Positions 33,147 through 43,533 of a stretch of DNA of 60,000 nucleotides are shown here, piece after piece. The DNA comes from Adiantum capillus-veneris (Eukaryota; Streptophyta; Polypodiopsida; Polypodiales; Pteridaceae). The notes under the pieces were generated by a model. The model saw only the letters and a list, made by a program, of their open reading frames with translations, ran no database searches and was not told the DNA's origin. Made by a program: the position numbers and the translations under genes. Each line of letters begins with the position of its first letter. The stretch's first letter is position 1. The stretch covers positions 15,636,809-15,696,808 of the forward strand of contig CM043959.1 in the NCBI GenBank assembly GCA_014529385.2, given 5' to 3'.

Positions 33147-33883
33147 CCAAGCATGAGAGGGGGGTATACTCTCCCACATACACACACATTCTCTCATTGT
33201 GTGGAGTGCAAAGTGCAAGAGCTCCATCTCCTTCTCCAAGCTTGTTGAGAAGTGATGAGCCTATACACTCTTGGCTATGGAATGCAAATCCAACCAAGAT
33301 CCATGCTTCACTGCTTAAGCTTGCCATCTTCTTCATTTTCATTACTATGCTATTATGATATACTAAACAAGAAGAGTGATGATAAGTGAGGAGCTATTTC
33401 TTTCTCCTATGGCTGATTCTTCTTCCTCTTTTTTATGCTCATTCCCTGCTAGCTCTCTCCACCTTTGAAGGTGTTTGAGGCCTTGGTACTGAGGCTTGTG
33501 ATAGTTAGTGCTTCTTGAAAAGTTTATGTTATGCTTGTGATGCATGAAGCTTTCCATCTTCATTACCTCACGTAGGTCACAAGGAACACAAAGATTGTAT
33601 TGTATCGTCTCTCTTGATGGGAGAATCTATAAGAGAAACGCCTTTTGGAGGGGGGGGAGGGGGGACCGGCTCCAAGTAAATCAAGTCCTCAACTATTGTC
33701 ATGTTCTTTAATACTCTCTCTCTTGCAAAAGTATTGTTCATGCCAAGTTAATTAAGTACTATGTTTTTGTTTCTACCATCAATTAAGTTCACCCTCTATG
33801 TTCTCAATGTAATCTCACACAAATGCTCACTCTATTTCTCTTAATTCTGCTATTCTCAAAGTTCATAAGCCATTTTCATTACA
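32430..33883 (+). repeat. Candidate 5' LTR of element F
   Basis: The right end TTCATTACA (33875-33883) is set by the primer site that follows. It resembles the CCTTACA end of element C's LTR. The left end is placed at TGATAAAATT (about 32431) because the composite repeat stops there; this is tentative. A (GA)15 tract lies at 33113-33143. Confidence 0.4.
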
Positions 33884-33901
33884 CTGTATTAGAGCATTTG
33901 G
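33884..33901 (+). other. Degenerate tRNA-iMet primer binding site of element F
   Basis: CTGTATTAGAGCATTTGG matches the plant initiator-Met site (TGGTATCAGAGC...) at 9 of the first 12 bases. It lies 360 bases before the gag start, with non-coding leader in between. Confidence 0.5.
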
Positions 33902-34245
33902 TTTCTCTTTCCTTGCTTAAGAAGAGAGGTCCTTAAGTAGCCTATTAATGGTTGATTTTGTTAATTATATTAGGGTAAGTGGGACTAGGATCTATTATTG
34001 GTTTTATTGAGCCCATTATGTGGGATATGATGCACAACTTGGGAGCTTTGGTCTTAATAATGGGGTCTTCTTAGACTTGCCTACGGCTTCAGCATTATTG
34101 AGCCATAAGAAGTCCAAAAGGAGCTATCCCTCGGCAATTCTGCTATGTTAGACCCACCCCACTACTCTTCATAACTAAGCAATGCAAGCCATGGGTGTAG
34201 ATAAGTGCTTATTTTCAAAGGCTAAGAGGAGTAGCAACTAAGGTT

Positions 34246-35747
34246 TTGAATTGCCAAAGAATACACATAAGTATAATTAGCATGACTGACAATAACCAAG
34301 AGAGTAGAATGAACATTGATAACTTTGATTTTTCCCATGAAGGTGCTAGTGATGATGCCCCCATGTTTATCAATTATCTTGTTACTAGGTTGCATCAAGC
34401 TATGGGCAACCCTACTTTGCAAGCCGAAGTTACTCAACAACTTCGTGCTTGTGGGATTTTCCTTCCTCTCCAAGAGGAGAGAGAGCTTAGGAGGCCTCTT
34501 GATGAAACCGCCAAAAGAAGACTCTCTCCCATACGAGAGGAGGAATCCAAAGAACAAGAAAGTAATGAATCCCTAAGTTCCTCTGAAGATGTGGCTCCAC
34601 GAAGACGGCGATCTAGACGATCGCCAACTCCTCCCATGAGGAAACGGTCAACACACAGTCCTTCTCCTTGTCACTCCGAAAGGGAAGAGAGGAAACAAAG
34701 GAAGAAAAGGTCCAGAAAGAGGTCACCCTCTTCTCCTTCTTCTTCACCTTCCTCCTCTCCCGACAAAAGCTATGGCTATTCTCCTAGAGAATACAAGAGG
34801 GGAGGACATCGCTAATCATACCTAGCATGGCGAAGATCCCAAAAGCTCAAGAAGTTCAAAGAGGGAGGAAAGAGCGTCTCTTTTCTCATTTATGATGGCA
34901 CCTTTGGTGCCATCGACAAAGTATTGGCCTTCATCCAACAATTTGATGTGGCCTTTGGAGACGAGGGCTTCACAGAGTCCTCCAAGCTATGCCATGTAGC
35001 TATGCACTTCCAGAAACTGGCTTGTCAGTGGTGGGCTAGACTTCGTGGCAATGGTGAAGCCCCAAAGACATGGAAAACTCTACGAGTTTCCATCATGAAT
35101 CAATTCCTTGCAAGCGATGCAAAGGACAAAGTACTTACTGAATGGCACATTTTGAAGCTTCTCTCACATGAGTCTATTCACAAATGTGTGGACAAGTTTT
35201 GGGATTTACATCACAAGGCTATTGTCTTCCAAAAAATAGACTTCGCCGAGCAAAAGCAACAATTTTGTGAGGGATTATCTGAAAAAATGGCCGAGTATGT
35301 CAACTCCCAACGGCATGGTTCTATCACCAAATTAATCCACCAGACCATGTTGCTTCTTACATCAATTTCCAACAAGGGGCTAGACGGAATGTCAAGCCCA
35401 TGGAAAACAAAGACAAAAGTGATGCAAAGGGAAAAACCAATGCCCAAAATTCTTCCCAAGGCAATTCCAATAACAATAACAACAACAATTGGTCCAAGGA
35501 GAAGGGAGTTTACAAAGGTAAAAACAAACTCTCTCATGAAGAGCTTGAAGCTTTTCGCAAGGACCATAAGTGTTTTAAGTGTGGGGAGCAAGGATATGGC
35601 TATCGTTCTTGCCCCAAGAGAAATGCCCGCAGTGAGACTCCCAGATCTTCCACCATCGAAGCTCCAAAAGAGGATGTTCATTGCAAAGGATCACCTCTCT
35701 CCTATGCTTTGGGAAAGGTAAGGGAAGTTGGGCATTCAAGGTTTTGA
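34246..35747 (+). pseudogene. Gag of Ty3-type element F with Arg/Ser-rich domain
   Basis: The frame opens at 34246; a second in-frame ATG at 34282 (MTDNNQESR) is an equally good start. Residues ~117-189 form an Arg/Ser/Pro-rich domain (RRRRSRRSPTPPMRKRS, KKRSRKRSPSSP) like the RS domains of splicing factors. TAA at 34813-34815 interrupts. The gag core follows: FGAIDKVLAFIQQFDVAF, FTESSKLCHVAMHFQKL, CQWWARL, LTEWHIL and FCEGLSEKMAEYV. A one-base shift near 35345 moves to the frame with KGKTNAQNSSQG, an Asn run and one zinc knuckle CFKCGEQGYGYRSC, in which the His is Tyr (CAT to TAT). The core closely parallels A1 gag (FTESSK, MTEWHE). It is decayed. Confidence 0.85.
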
Positions 35748-36095
35748 GATGGGAGATACTATAACTACTGGCACAACTTTCAAGAGACAGCAAGCCTTCG
35801 TTACTCCCTTGATTGGGAAGTTGAGACTTCATGTGCAAAGCTATACCGACAAAGAAGAGGATGCTATCCTAGGGGCACCATGGTTCAACCGCATGGCTGC
35901 CAACATGAAGTTCCTTGCAAGGAGAATCTACTTCACCTAGAGGGGAAAGTGCATGTATATAGATGCTAATGAGTCGGTCGTACTATACCACTTGTAAATT
36001 CACCAGCTTTTGATAAGTCAATGAAAAGCTCGATTTTTGCGTACATGATTTTTGTCAAAGAATCCACTAATGACGCTAATGATTTATCAAACTTT
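35728..36095 (+). pseudogene. Retropepsin-like region of element F
   Basis: The frame 35728-35940 reads VTPLIGKLRLHVQSYTDKE and then DAILGAPWFNRMAANMKFLARRIYF, the second half of a Ty3-type protease. After a TAG at 35938 and a shift near 35975 the coding sense continues as GRTIPLVNSPAFDKSMKS and FAYMIFVKESTNDAND to 36095. The first catalytic Asp motif is not evident upstream. No reverse transcriptase follows, because minus-strand element E starts at about 36100. Confidence 0.65.
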
Positions 36096-36099
36096 TGAT

Positions 36100-36690
36100 G
36101 AGCATCACATGTCCCTATATAATTAAGCCATTCTACGATAGATTTCCTTTCATCTGTCCTAGCATGCACATTTTTTTGATATCGTCGCCTCTAATATCTC
36201 TTACTCCTCTTGTCTAATTGTTTATTATGGCCAATCTCTAGTGAAGAGTCACTAGATGAATCGCTACTCGTGTCTTCTCCTCTCTCTTATAGAATGTCAT
36301 CTAGGGTATCACAGGGCCTTGAATGGTTTATCCCCACATTTGCACCAAGATTTAACTCAAATTCTTTGCCTTCAGAGTCAATTTCAATTGACGATTCTAC
36401 CTTCGAATCATGTGGGCTATAGTCTTTTGAGATGCTACTGGTTCTAATGTCAGCCAAGCCTTCATCTTGGAGGTCATCAGAAGCTATATGCATTGCTCCT
36501 ATCGTATCTAAAGATATGAGTGGTGGCATTTTTTCATCCCACTCAGGTGTTACCCAGGTCGTCCCCCTATTCCCCCAAGTGTCTATAGTTGCTGCTAGGT
36601 GGACCCAATCCACATTGTCAGACTCAGTCATCCCAGGTAGAACATCCATATAAGGAGAATCTTCCTCAACATCAGTGTCCATTTACACAT
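36100..36690 (-). pseudogene. Acidic post-protease region of element E
   Basis: It is separated from its protease by the Copia insertion. Reading leftward from 36682 gives MDTDVEEDSPYMDVLPG, then WDEKMPPLISLDTIGAMHIASDD and SSIEIDSEGKEFELNLG, an acidic, Asp/Glu/Ser-rich chain. After a shift near 36285 the reading continues with DTSSDSSSDSSLEIGHNKQLDK and ARTDERKSIVEWLNYIG. I do not recognise a domain. Removing the Copia element and one target copy places it directly after the protease of E, one frame off. Element C has a comparable acidic tail in the same position. Confidence 0.55.
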
Positions 36691-36695
36691 GTAAC
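36691..36695. repeat. Left 5-bp target site duplication of Copia (GTAAC)
   Basis: GTAAC is repeated exactly at 42248-42252. Confidence 0.95.
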
Positions 36696-36887
36696 TGAAG
36701 GAGTACAAGCGGAAGTGCGACGCGAGAGAGAGTGCGAGAAGAAGAGCACGACGATATGGTGAACTCGCTCTACTGTAATGTGTAGAGCATAGTGAGTTCT
36801 TATTAGGTTTTCACAAAAGAATATGTGTACATACCTGGCGGCCCGCCCACTTACCTGGGCGACCACATTGGGATTTATACCCCAACA
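36696..36887 (-). repeat. 3' LTR of the Copia element (192 bp)
   Basis: On the minus strand it starts TGTTGGGGTATAAATCCC and ends CTTGTACTCCTTCA. It has the same length as the 5' LTR at 42056-42247, with six substitutions by my count (3.1%), four of them A/G transitions. Confidence 0.95.
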
Positions 36888-36902
36888 ACCTCCCACTTTA
36901 AG
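36888..36902 (-). other. Polypurine tract of the Copia element
   Basis: On the minus strand TAAAGTGGGAGGT lies directly before the LTR start TGTTGGGG. Confidence 0.8.
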
Positions 36903-36976
36903 TCCAATGTGGTACTTTAAGTGTGAGAGAAGCTACTATACAAGCTAATATACAAGAGATGTAAAGAAGTGATGTA

Positions 36977-39900
36977 CTACCCTACACCTAACTGCTTGCG
37001 AAAATGCGCAAAGCTCTCTGAGGGAAGTCCTTTTGTAAGTAGATCAGCAGGATTTTTTGTGGTGTGAACTTTGACAAGCTGAAGTTGCTTATCCTCGAGC
37101 ATTTCCCTGATGAAATGATACTTCACATCCACATGCTTTGTCTTTGAGTGATAAACTGGATTGCGAGCCAGTTGTATAGCACTCTGACTATCACAATATA
37201 ACACGGGCATCTCTTCTTTGATTCCCAAATCTGCTACTAGTCGATTAAGCCAAATTCATTCTTTGCATGCCTCTGATGCTGCAACATATTCAGCCTCTGT
37301 AGTAGACTGAGTAACACAATCTTGTAATCTGGAACTCCATGATACTGCTCCACCAGCCAATGTAAAGACATACCCTGACGTAGACCTTCGGTTGTCTAAG
37401 TCACCTGCATAATCTGAGTCTGTAAAACCCTTTACACTTAGCTCCTGACTCCCATAGCATATGCGCATACTCTTTGTAGCTTTCAGGTATCTCAATATTC
37501 CTTTCACTGCCTCCCAATGTTTCTTGCCTGGGTTTGACATGTATCGACTTACTACTCCCACTACAAATGCAATGTCTGGGCGAGTAGCAATCATTGCATA
37601 CATCAAACTACCCACTGCAGACGCATATGGAATCTTATCCATTTCAGCATGTTCTTCCTCCGACACAGGACAATCTTGTTTGCGAAGTTTCACATATGGT
37701 GGCAATGGAACACTCAATACCTTTCCCTTCTCCATATTGAAACGTTGCAAAACCTTGTCAATATACTCTGTTTGAGATAGCCAAATCAACTTCTTTGATC
37801 TGTCTCTCTCAATGCGCATACCAAGTATATGACTTGCCTCACCCATGTCTTTCATGTCAAACGATTTTGCCATCTTTGACTTCAAAGCTGAAATTTCTTC
37901 CAAGTGCTTGCCAGCAATCAACATGTCATCCACATACAAAATAAGGATCAGCCAACTGCCATCCTTAGCCTTCTTTGTATATAGACAGTGATCGAACTCA
38001 CTACGTTTGTAGCCTTGAGAAAGCATAAACTTGTGGAACTTATGGTACCATGCCCTCGGTGATTGTTTTAAGCCATAAAGACTCTTTAACAACTGGCACA
38101 CCAAATCTTCCTTGCCTTTCTCAACAAACCCTTTTGGCTGCTGCATGTAAATTTCCACATCTAAATCACCATGCAAGAACGCTGTCTTGACATCCATTTG
38201 GTGCAACACCAAATCTAATATGGCAACCAATGCAAGAAAGCATCTCAATGTAGTCATCTTGACCACCGGAGAGAAGACTCCATCAAAGTCAATGCCTTGT
38301 TCTTGCTTAAAGCCCTTGGCAACAAGCCTTGCTTTGTACTTTGGCTGACTATCATGAGCGGTGATCTTATACTTGTAAACCCATTTACAAGGTAGAGCCT
38401 TTTTGCCCTGTGGTAATTTAACTAGCTTCCATGTGTGGTTTTTATGCAGAGCTGTCATCTCTGACTGCATGGCCAATTGCCAATTCCCGGAGTCCTTCAT
38501 TTGCACTGCTTCCTTGTAACATGAAGGCTCATTGCAATCAGTCAACATGACATAGTTCATAGATGGAACAAACCTATCAGGAGGTTGCGTGATACGTCCA
38601 GATCTACGCACAATAGGTGGCTCAGGCTCAGTCACAACCTGTGGTTCCACTCTATCCTGTCCTTGCTCCTCTTGAGCCCTGACATTTTGTCTTGCACGTG
38701 CAGGTCCATCTTCTTGGAAGACAACTCTTCTAATCTCCTCAACCCTCTCTGGTTTAGAATGATATTTGGCTTCATTAAAGTAAACATCATTGCTGCGGAT
38801 AACCTTTCTGGATTCGGGATCCCAAAGTCTATACCCCATCTCACCAGAATTACCATAGCCTAGAAAGATGCACTTTCTACTCTTTGGCTCAAGTTTGTTC
38901 CTAAATTCCTTTGGAACATGAGTATATGCCTCACAGCCAAAGACTCTGAGATGCTTGTATGAGGGCATTTTGCCTGACCATACCATCTCTGGCACTGAAT
39001 CCTTTTGCAAAACCTTGCTAGGAGATCTATTTATAAGATGAACAACTGTTGATACAGCTTCAGCCCAAAACCCATTTGGCAGCTGTGCATTAGACAACAT
39101 ACTTCTGACCTTCTCTTGTATGGTCCTATTCATCCTCTCAGCAACACCATTTTGAGGAGGATTGTAAGGAGCAGTAAGTTCACGTTTTATACCTTTTGAC
39201 TCACAAAAGTCCTGAAAGGCCTTTGAAACATACTCTCCACCATTGTCAGTGCGTAGGCATTTAAGCTTCTTGCCACTCTGATTCTCCACAAGTGTCACAA
39301 ACGTTTTGAAAACACTAAACGCTTCATCCTTGTGCTTGAGAAAGTAAACCCATACTTTCCTCGAGTAATCATCTATAAATGTCATAAAGTAAGAAGCTCC
39401 CCCTAGAGATAGGTTAGGCATAGGTCCACACAAATCACTATGAACAAGTGCCAACTGTGTATCTCTTCTACTGCTTCTATGCTTATGTGGCTGCTGTGTT
39501 TGCTTACCATACAGACAATGTTCACAGAATTCAAAATCATTAAATGAAAAGCCAGGAAAATAACCAGAACGAGACAAGATTTCCATTCCCTTCTTGGACA
39601 TATGTCCTAACCGGCTATGCCACAAAGAAACGTTCGGCTGCTCGGTTACATTAATTACATTTTTAGAGACATTTGATACATAAATCATGTAAAGTCCTCC
39701 AGACTTTACTCCATGTGCTACTGTCATAGAACCCTTGGATATCTTCCACATATTCTGTCCAAAAGTGGTGACGTAGCCAGCATCATCAAGTAAACCTGTG
39801 CTGATCAAGCTCTTTGTAATTGCGGGAACATGTCTCACATTCTTCAGCGTGAAAGAAGAGCCGTTCTGAAACTGCAATTGAACATCTCCAACACCTAAGA

Positions 39901-40957
39901 TCTCACATGTCTGCCCATTGCCTAGCCGAACATGATCTTTAGTGGTCACATAAGAGGTAAACCACTCCTTGTTTGGAGACACATGAAGTGATGCCCCTGA
40001 GTCTATAATCCAGTCACTCAGTGCATTTCCATTAGATGTTGTAAGAAGAGCTGAGTCCATTGTATTCTTCAAGAAGTAGATGTCTCCTGACACTAGACTG
40101 TCATCCTCTGCAACAGTGTTTGTCACATTTATTTCTTGAATCTTCACTGAGGACTTGTTCTTCTCACCATGGTCTTCAGCTTTCTCTTTTCCTTTTCCTG
40201 CTTTCCATTCTCTACAGTCTCTTTTCATGTGACCCTTCTTGCCACAATGGTAGCATTCTATGTCACTCTTGCCTTTAGCACTGCTGGACTTGCTACGAGA
40301 TTGATTCCTCTTTCCACCTTTGTACTTTTCTTTGGTCCTTCCCCTGACAACTAAGGCTGTTCCTTTGCGTTTGTCCATTGTCTTTCTATTGGTTTCTTCA
40401 GTAAGCAGACTTCCTTCTACACCTGCTATGTTCAAACCATCTGGAGGTGCAGAATTACTCAAAGCTGTGCGAAAAGTGTCCCAACTTTCCGGCAATGTGA
40501 TCAACAGGAACATAGCTCTAACACGTTCATCAAACTTGACACCTTGAGCTGACAACTGACTGTAGATGGTGTTGAATTCATTCAGATGATTGGACATAGG
40601 TGTCCCTTCTTTCATCTTCAAGTCAACAAGCTTCTTAAGCCAGTATACCTGTGAAGCTGCACTCTGCTTCTCATAAAGATCACTCAAATTTGTCCATGCT
40701 TCATAAGCCGACATCTCGTCTGCTACATTGAAGTAAACGCTTTCTGCCAAAGTCAACATAATGGTAGAAATTGCCAATTCATCCATTTCGCTCCATTCAT
40801 CTTCCTCCATATCTTGTGGTTTTATCCCCTTGAGCTTTATAGGTTTTATCTGCTTCTTTTGTACCAACACGTGCCAAATCTACTTCTTCCACAATGGGAA
40901 ACTGGTTCCATCCAGCTTCTTGATATTGTAAAGAGCAATGTCCTGTGATCTAGCCAT
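36977..40957 (-). pseudogene. Copia gag-pol polyprotein, 1326 codons, two nonsense mutations
   Basis: The frame starts at ATG 40957 (MARSQDIALYNIKKLDG) and ends at 36977. In-frame stops are TAG at 40880-40882 and TGA at 37256-37258; otherwise the frame is open. Order of domains: UBN2-type gag; zinc knuckle CYHCGKKGHMKRDC near 40250; protease DWIIDSGASLHVSPNK near 40000; pre-integrase WHSRLGHMSKKGM and EFCEHC; integrase core VHSDLCGPM, FIDDYSRKVWVYFLK, RTDNGGEY and PPQNGVAERMNRT; reverse transcriptase KARLVAKGFKQEQGIDF, HQMDVKTAFLHGDL, SLYGLKQSPRAWY and ILYVDDMLIAG; RNase H FTDSDYAGDLDNRRSTSGY, STTEAEYVA and LYCDSQSAIQLA, HTTKNPADLLTK. All catalytic residues I can check are present. The length is typical for the family. 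It could be rescued in trans or may have been active until recently. Confidence 0.95.
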
Positions 40958-42041
40958 AGCTACGCTTCACAGTAGTTTACTTTCCTGGGAAAAATTCAGC
41001 AGAGTTTCCCCTGTAAACTAACCTCTGAACCAATATTAACCTGTCAAATGAACTAAGAAAGCTTCAGATTTTGCATAAATTTCGGCAGAGTCTCCTTTGT
41101 AAAATGGCTCTGGTGTACTCAAAAACAGACCAAAAAACAACTCAAAAAACCACTGTCTCTCTATCACGATAAGCTGTGGGTAAACCTGTCGTGCACCTGT
41201 ACTGTCTCTCACTGTCCTGTCAGTGTCCTGTAAGCATAGACTACGACAATGCCTCAACGGCAGTAAAGCAAAGATGCAATCCCAACTGTCTAACTCACAG
41301 TCAATACATCCTAGCTGCCTATCTAAGGGTGCTCGAGGGATCGCTCCAAGACCTGTATCACCGAAAGGATCTCAACATTCGAGAATCCCCCAGCTCAATA
41401 AAACCTCACTCGACCCTCAACAAAGGCTGTAATGAATCTGACAGTACATAGACTTCCCACAAAGTCATACATCCACAAATTTCCCACTATATGTTGTAAC
41501 CGCTGCGGCAGTTGTTTGCTGCGTGACTCACAGCCAGCAAACCCTCAATAGACATACATCATCTCCGACAATACATCCCATATGGAAGTACCTGCAATGT
41601 CATGATGAAATCTAGAATATCAAGCAGCAAACACAAGCTAACTGATGAACTGGTGGATGTCGCCTACAGTCTGTGTGTAGGTGCGCCCGTGTCGTATGTG
41701 ACACGCCTCCAAGAACTGTAAGCCGTCTTTCGTTGTGTAGATAGCCACAAATCAGCACTCTGGAAGTGCAGATATCCTCAACACTTGCAGTCGTAGGCTG
41801 AAACCCCAAATTTGCAGAGTCGGATCTGCACCCGCCGAGACCACGTAGTCGAAAATGGCTTGCGCAGAACTTTGTCGAAGCCAAACGGTGGCCGAGATGA
41901 CCTCAGAATGAAATTCTGAGAACACCGAACCCTTCGGGCCCGCCCACAGGATTTGGGGCCGTATCTTCGCATGTCGAATCACACTCCAATCTGAGCAGGT
42001 GACTCTGGCTACCTGCAAATGCTGCCCGAGCCTCGATCTGA

Positions 42042-42053
42042 GCTCTGATACCA
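42042..42053 (-). other. Primer binding site of Copia, tRNA-iMet
   Basis: TGGTATCAGAGC on the minus strand, two bases after the LTR end; an exact match to the plant initiator-Met site. Confidence 0.95.
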
Positions 42054-42055
42054 GT

Positions 42056-42247
42056 TGAAGGAGTACGAGCGAAAGTGCGACGCAAGAGAGAGTGCAAGAA
42101 GAAGAGCACGACGATATGGTGAAATCGCTCTACTGTAATGTGTAGAGCATAGTGAGTTCTTATTAGGTTTTCACAAAAGAATATGTGTACATACCTGGCG
42201 GCCCGCCCACTTACCTGGGCGACCACATTGGGCTTTATACCCCAACA
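42056..42247 (-). repeat. 5' LTR of the Copia element (192 bp)
   Basis: The partner of 36696-36887. It starts TGTTGGGGTATAAAGCCC on the minus strand and is followed outside by GTAAC (42248-42252), the right target duplication. Confidence 0.95.
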
Positions 42248-42252
42248 GTAAC
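42248..42252. repeat. Right 5-bp target site duplication of Copia (GTAAC)
   Basis: An exact copy of 36691-36695. Confidence 0.95.
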
Positions 42253-43530
42253 AATACTGCAATGGGTCTGAGTGAATTGTGGTGTCAGATCTATGATCAA
42301 ATATAAATATGTTCTCTAGAGGATGTGCTCGACCAGTTACAAGATCCATTCGAATGACGGAGTCTTGGAAGTGCTAGACATGGTTTTTAGACCAATCATG
42401 CACCATTTTTGCTTCCCTCATGAAGGGACATCATAAGATCATCTCAGATGACATAGTGTGCTTGGAAAAATCCATAACAATGAAGGTATGCCTCATTTTG
42501 TGTCCAAAGACCTTTATCTTGAGATCTTCTAGCATCCCAATAGGCTTAACAACACTCCCATTGGCCATCTTTACCACTATGTTTGTAGTCCCAAGGTGAG
42601 GTCTTCCCATAGATTCCCATCAATTTTTAGTTATAATGCTAAACCCAGCACCACCATCAAGGATTCCCTTCACAGTTAGTTCCTCGATAATGATTGGTAT
42701 GGTCGCATTGGATTCATCGCCTTCAAAGTATTGTACCAACTTGTTAACATGTATTTCAACGACAGAGTTCTGATCTAGGTTGGGTTGTGGATCTAAGTGT
42801 TCCTCCTCTATTGGCACCTCCCTAGCTCCACCCATCTGTGCAAATTGTGGTAGCCTATTTCAGTTCTCCATTGAGGAAAGCTCGAAGAGCTAAGAATAGC
42901 TCAGGGTCTCCATATAGTTTAGACATGATGGTGGCTCTAGCTTCTAAAGCCATGAAATCCATCAATTTGGCAATATTTAACGACAATTTTTGGGCTCCAG
43001 CCCCTTGACGCTTGGAAGATGGGATCTCCATTTCTTTGATAGGGTCAGGTAATCCCTCTGTAAACATTATCTCCAGCAAGAAGGAAGTACACCCACTTTC
43101 CCATGACTTAAAGTCACTTTCTTCTTGGATGACACTTGATATGGCTAGTGGTCTATGGACTTTGTGAGGTTGCTTTTGCGTTGGGAACATTGTATCTGTA
43201 ATCTTGATTTGCCAGGTGCTAGCTCTAGATCCCTTTGGGTTTCTTCCACCAAACTCATTAATAGCTTAACTCGCTCGATCTTCTCTGTAGGGTTTGGATA
43301 ATTTCCTATTTTTTTCTTGGGTTCCTTGGGTCCTGGCCATTGTGGCTCATGATGATCTTCCTTGTTTTTTCTTTTCTAATGGTCATTTTAGTCTCCATGG
43401 TCTCACTTGAATCAGAATCCTCTTCAGTGTTGTTCATATATACGGGGTTGTCACCAGTCCTTATATTGGTCTTTGAACTGGGGTCTGACTTCGTTGCGTT
43501 TTGCGATCTCTTCCTTCGTGTTTTCTTCTT
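42253..43530 (-). pseudogene. Protease and spacer of Ty3-type element E
   Basis: Reading leftward, a spacer with NGQDPRNPRKK and KIERVKLLMSLVEE (43200-43400) and a frame 43190-42855 (ARATIMSKLYGDPELFLALRAFLNG) lead into the protease. At 42835-42620 it reads IPIIIEELTVKGILDGGAGFS, where the catalytic Asp is kept but the D-S/T-G has Gly. It continues with IVVKMANGSVVKPIGMLEDL, MRHTFIVMDF and CPFMREAKMVHDWSKNH, a strand order known from plant Ty3-type proteases. Several stops are present. The reading stops at the Copia insertion. Confidence 0.75.
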
Positions 43531-43533
43531 CTT

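Larger units (their letters stand above)
36696..42247 (-). mobile_element. Nearly intact Ty1/Copia retrotransposon nested in element E
   Basis: The 5.55 kb element has 192-bp LTRs, an iMet primer site, one long gag-pol frame, a polypurine tract and a perfect GTAAC target duplication. It is inserted into minus-strand element E, in the same orientation, between the protease and the acidic region. LTR divergence of 6/192 indicates a fairly recent insertion compared with everything around it. Two nonsense codons in pol make this copy non-autonomous. The 41-42 kb leader (40958-42041) has no clear gene. Confidence 0.95.

Noticed and set aside
35966-36095. Extension of element E's acidic frame on the minus strand to 35966
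   Set aside because: The plus strand of the same bases continues the protease of element F with family-like residues, so the minus reading here is most likely a shadow.
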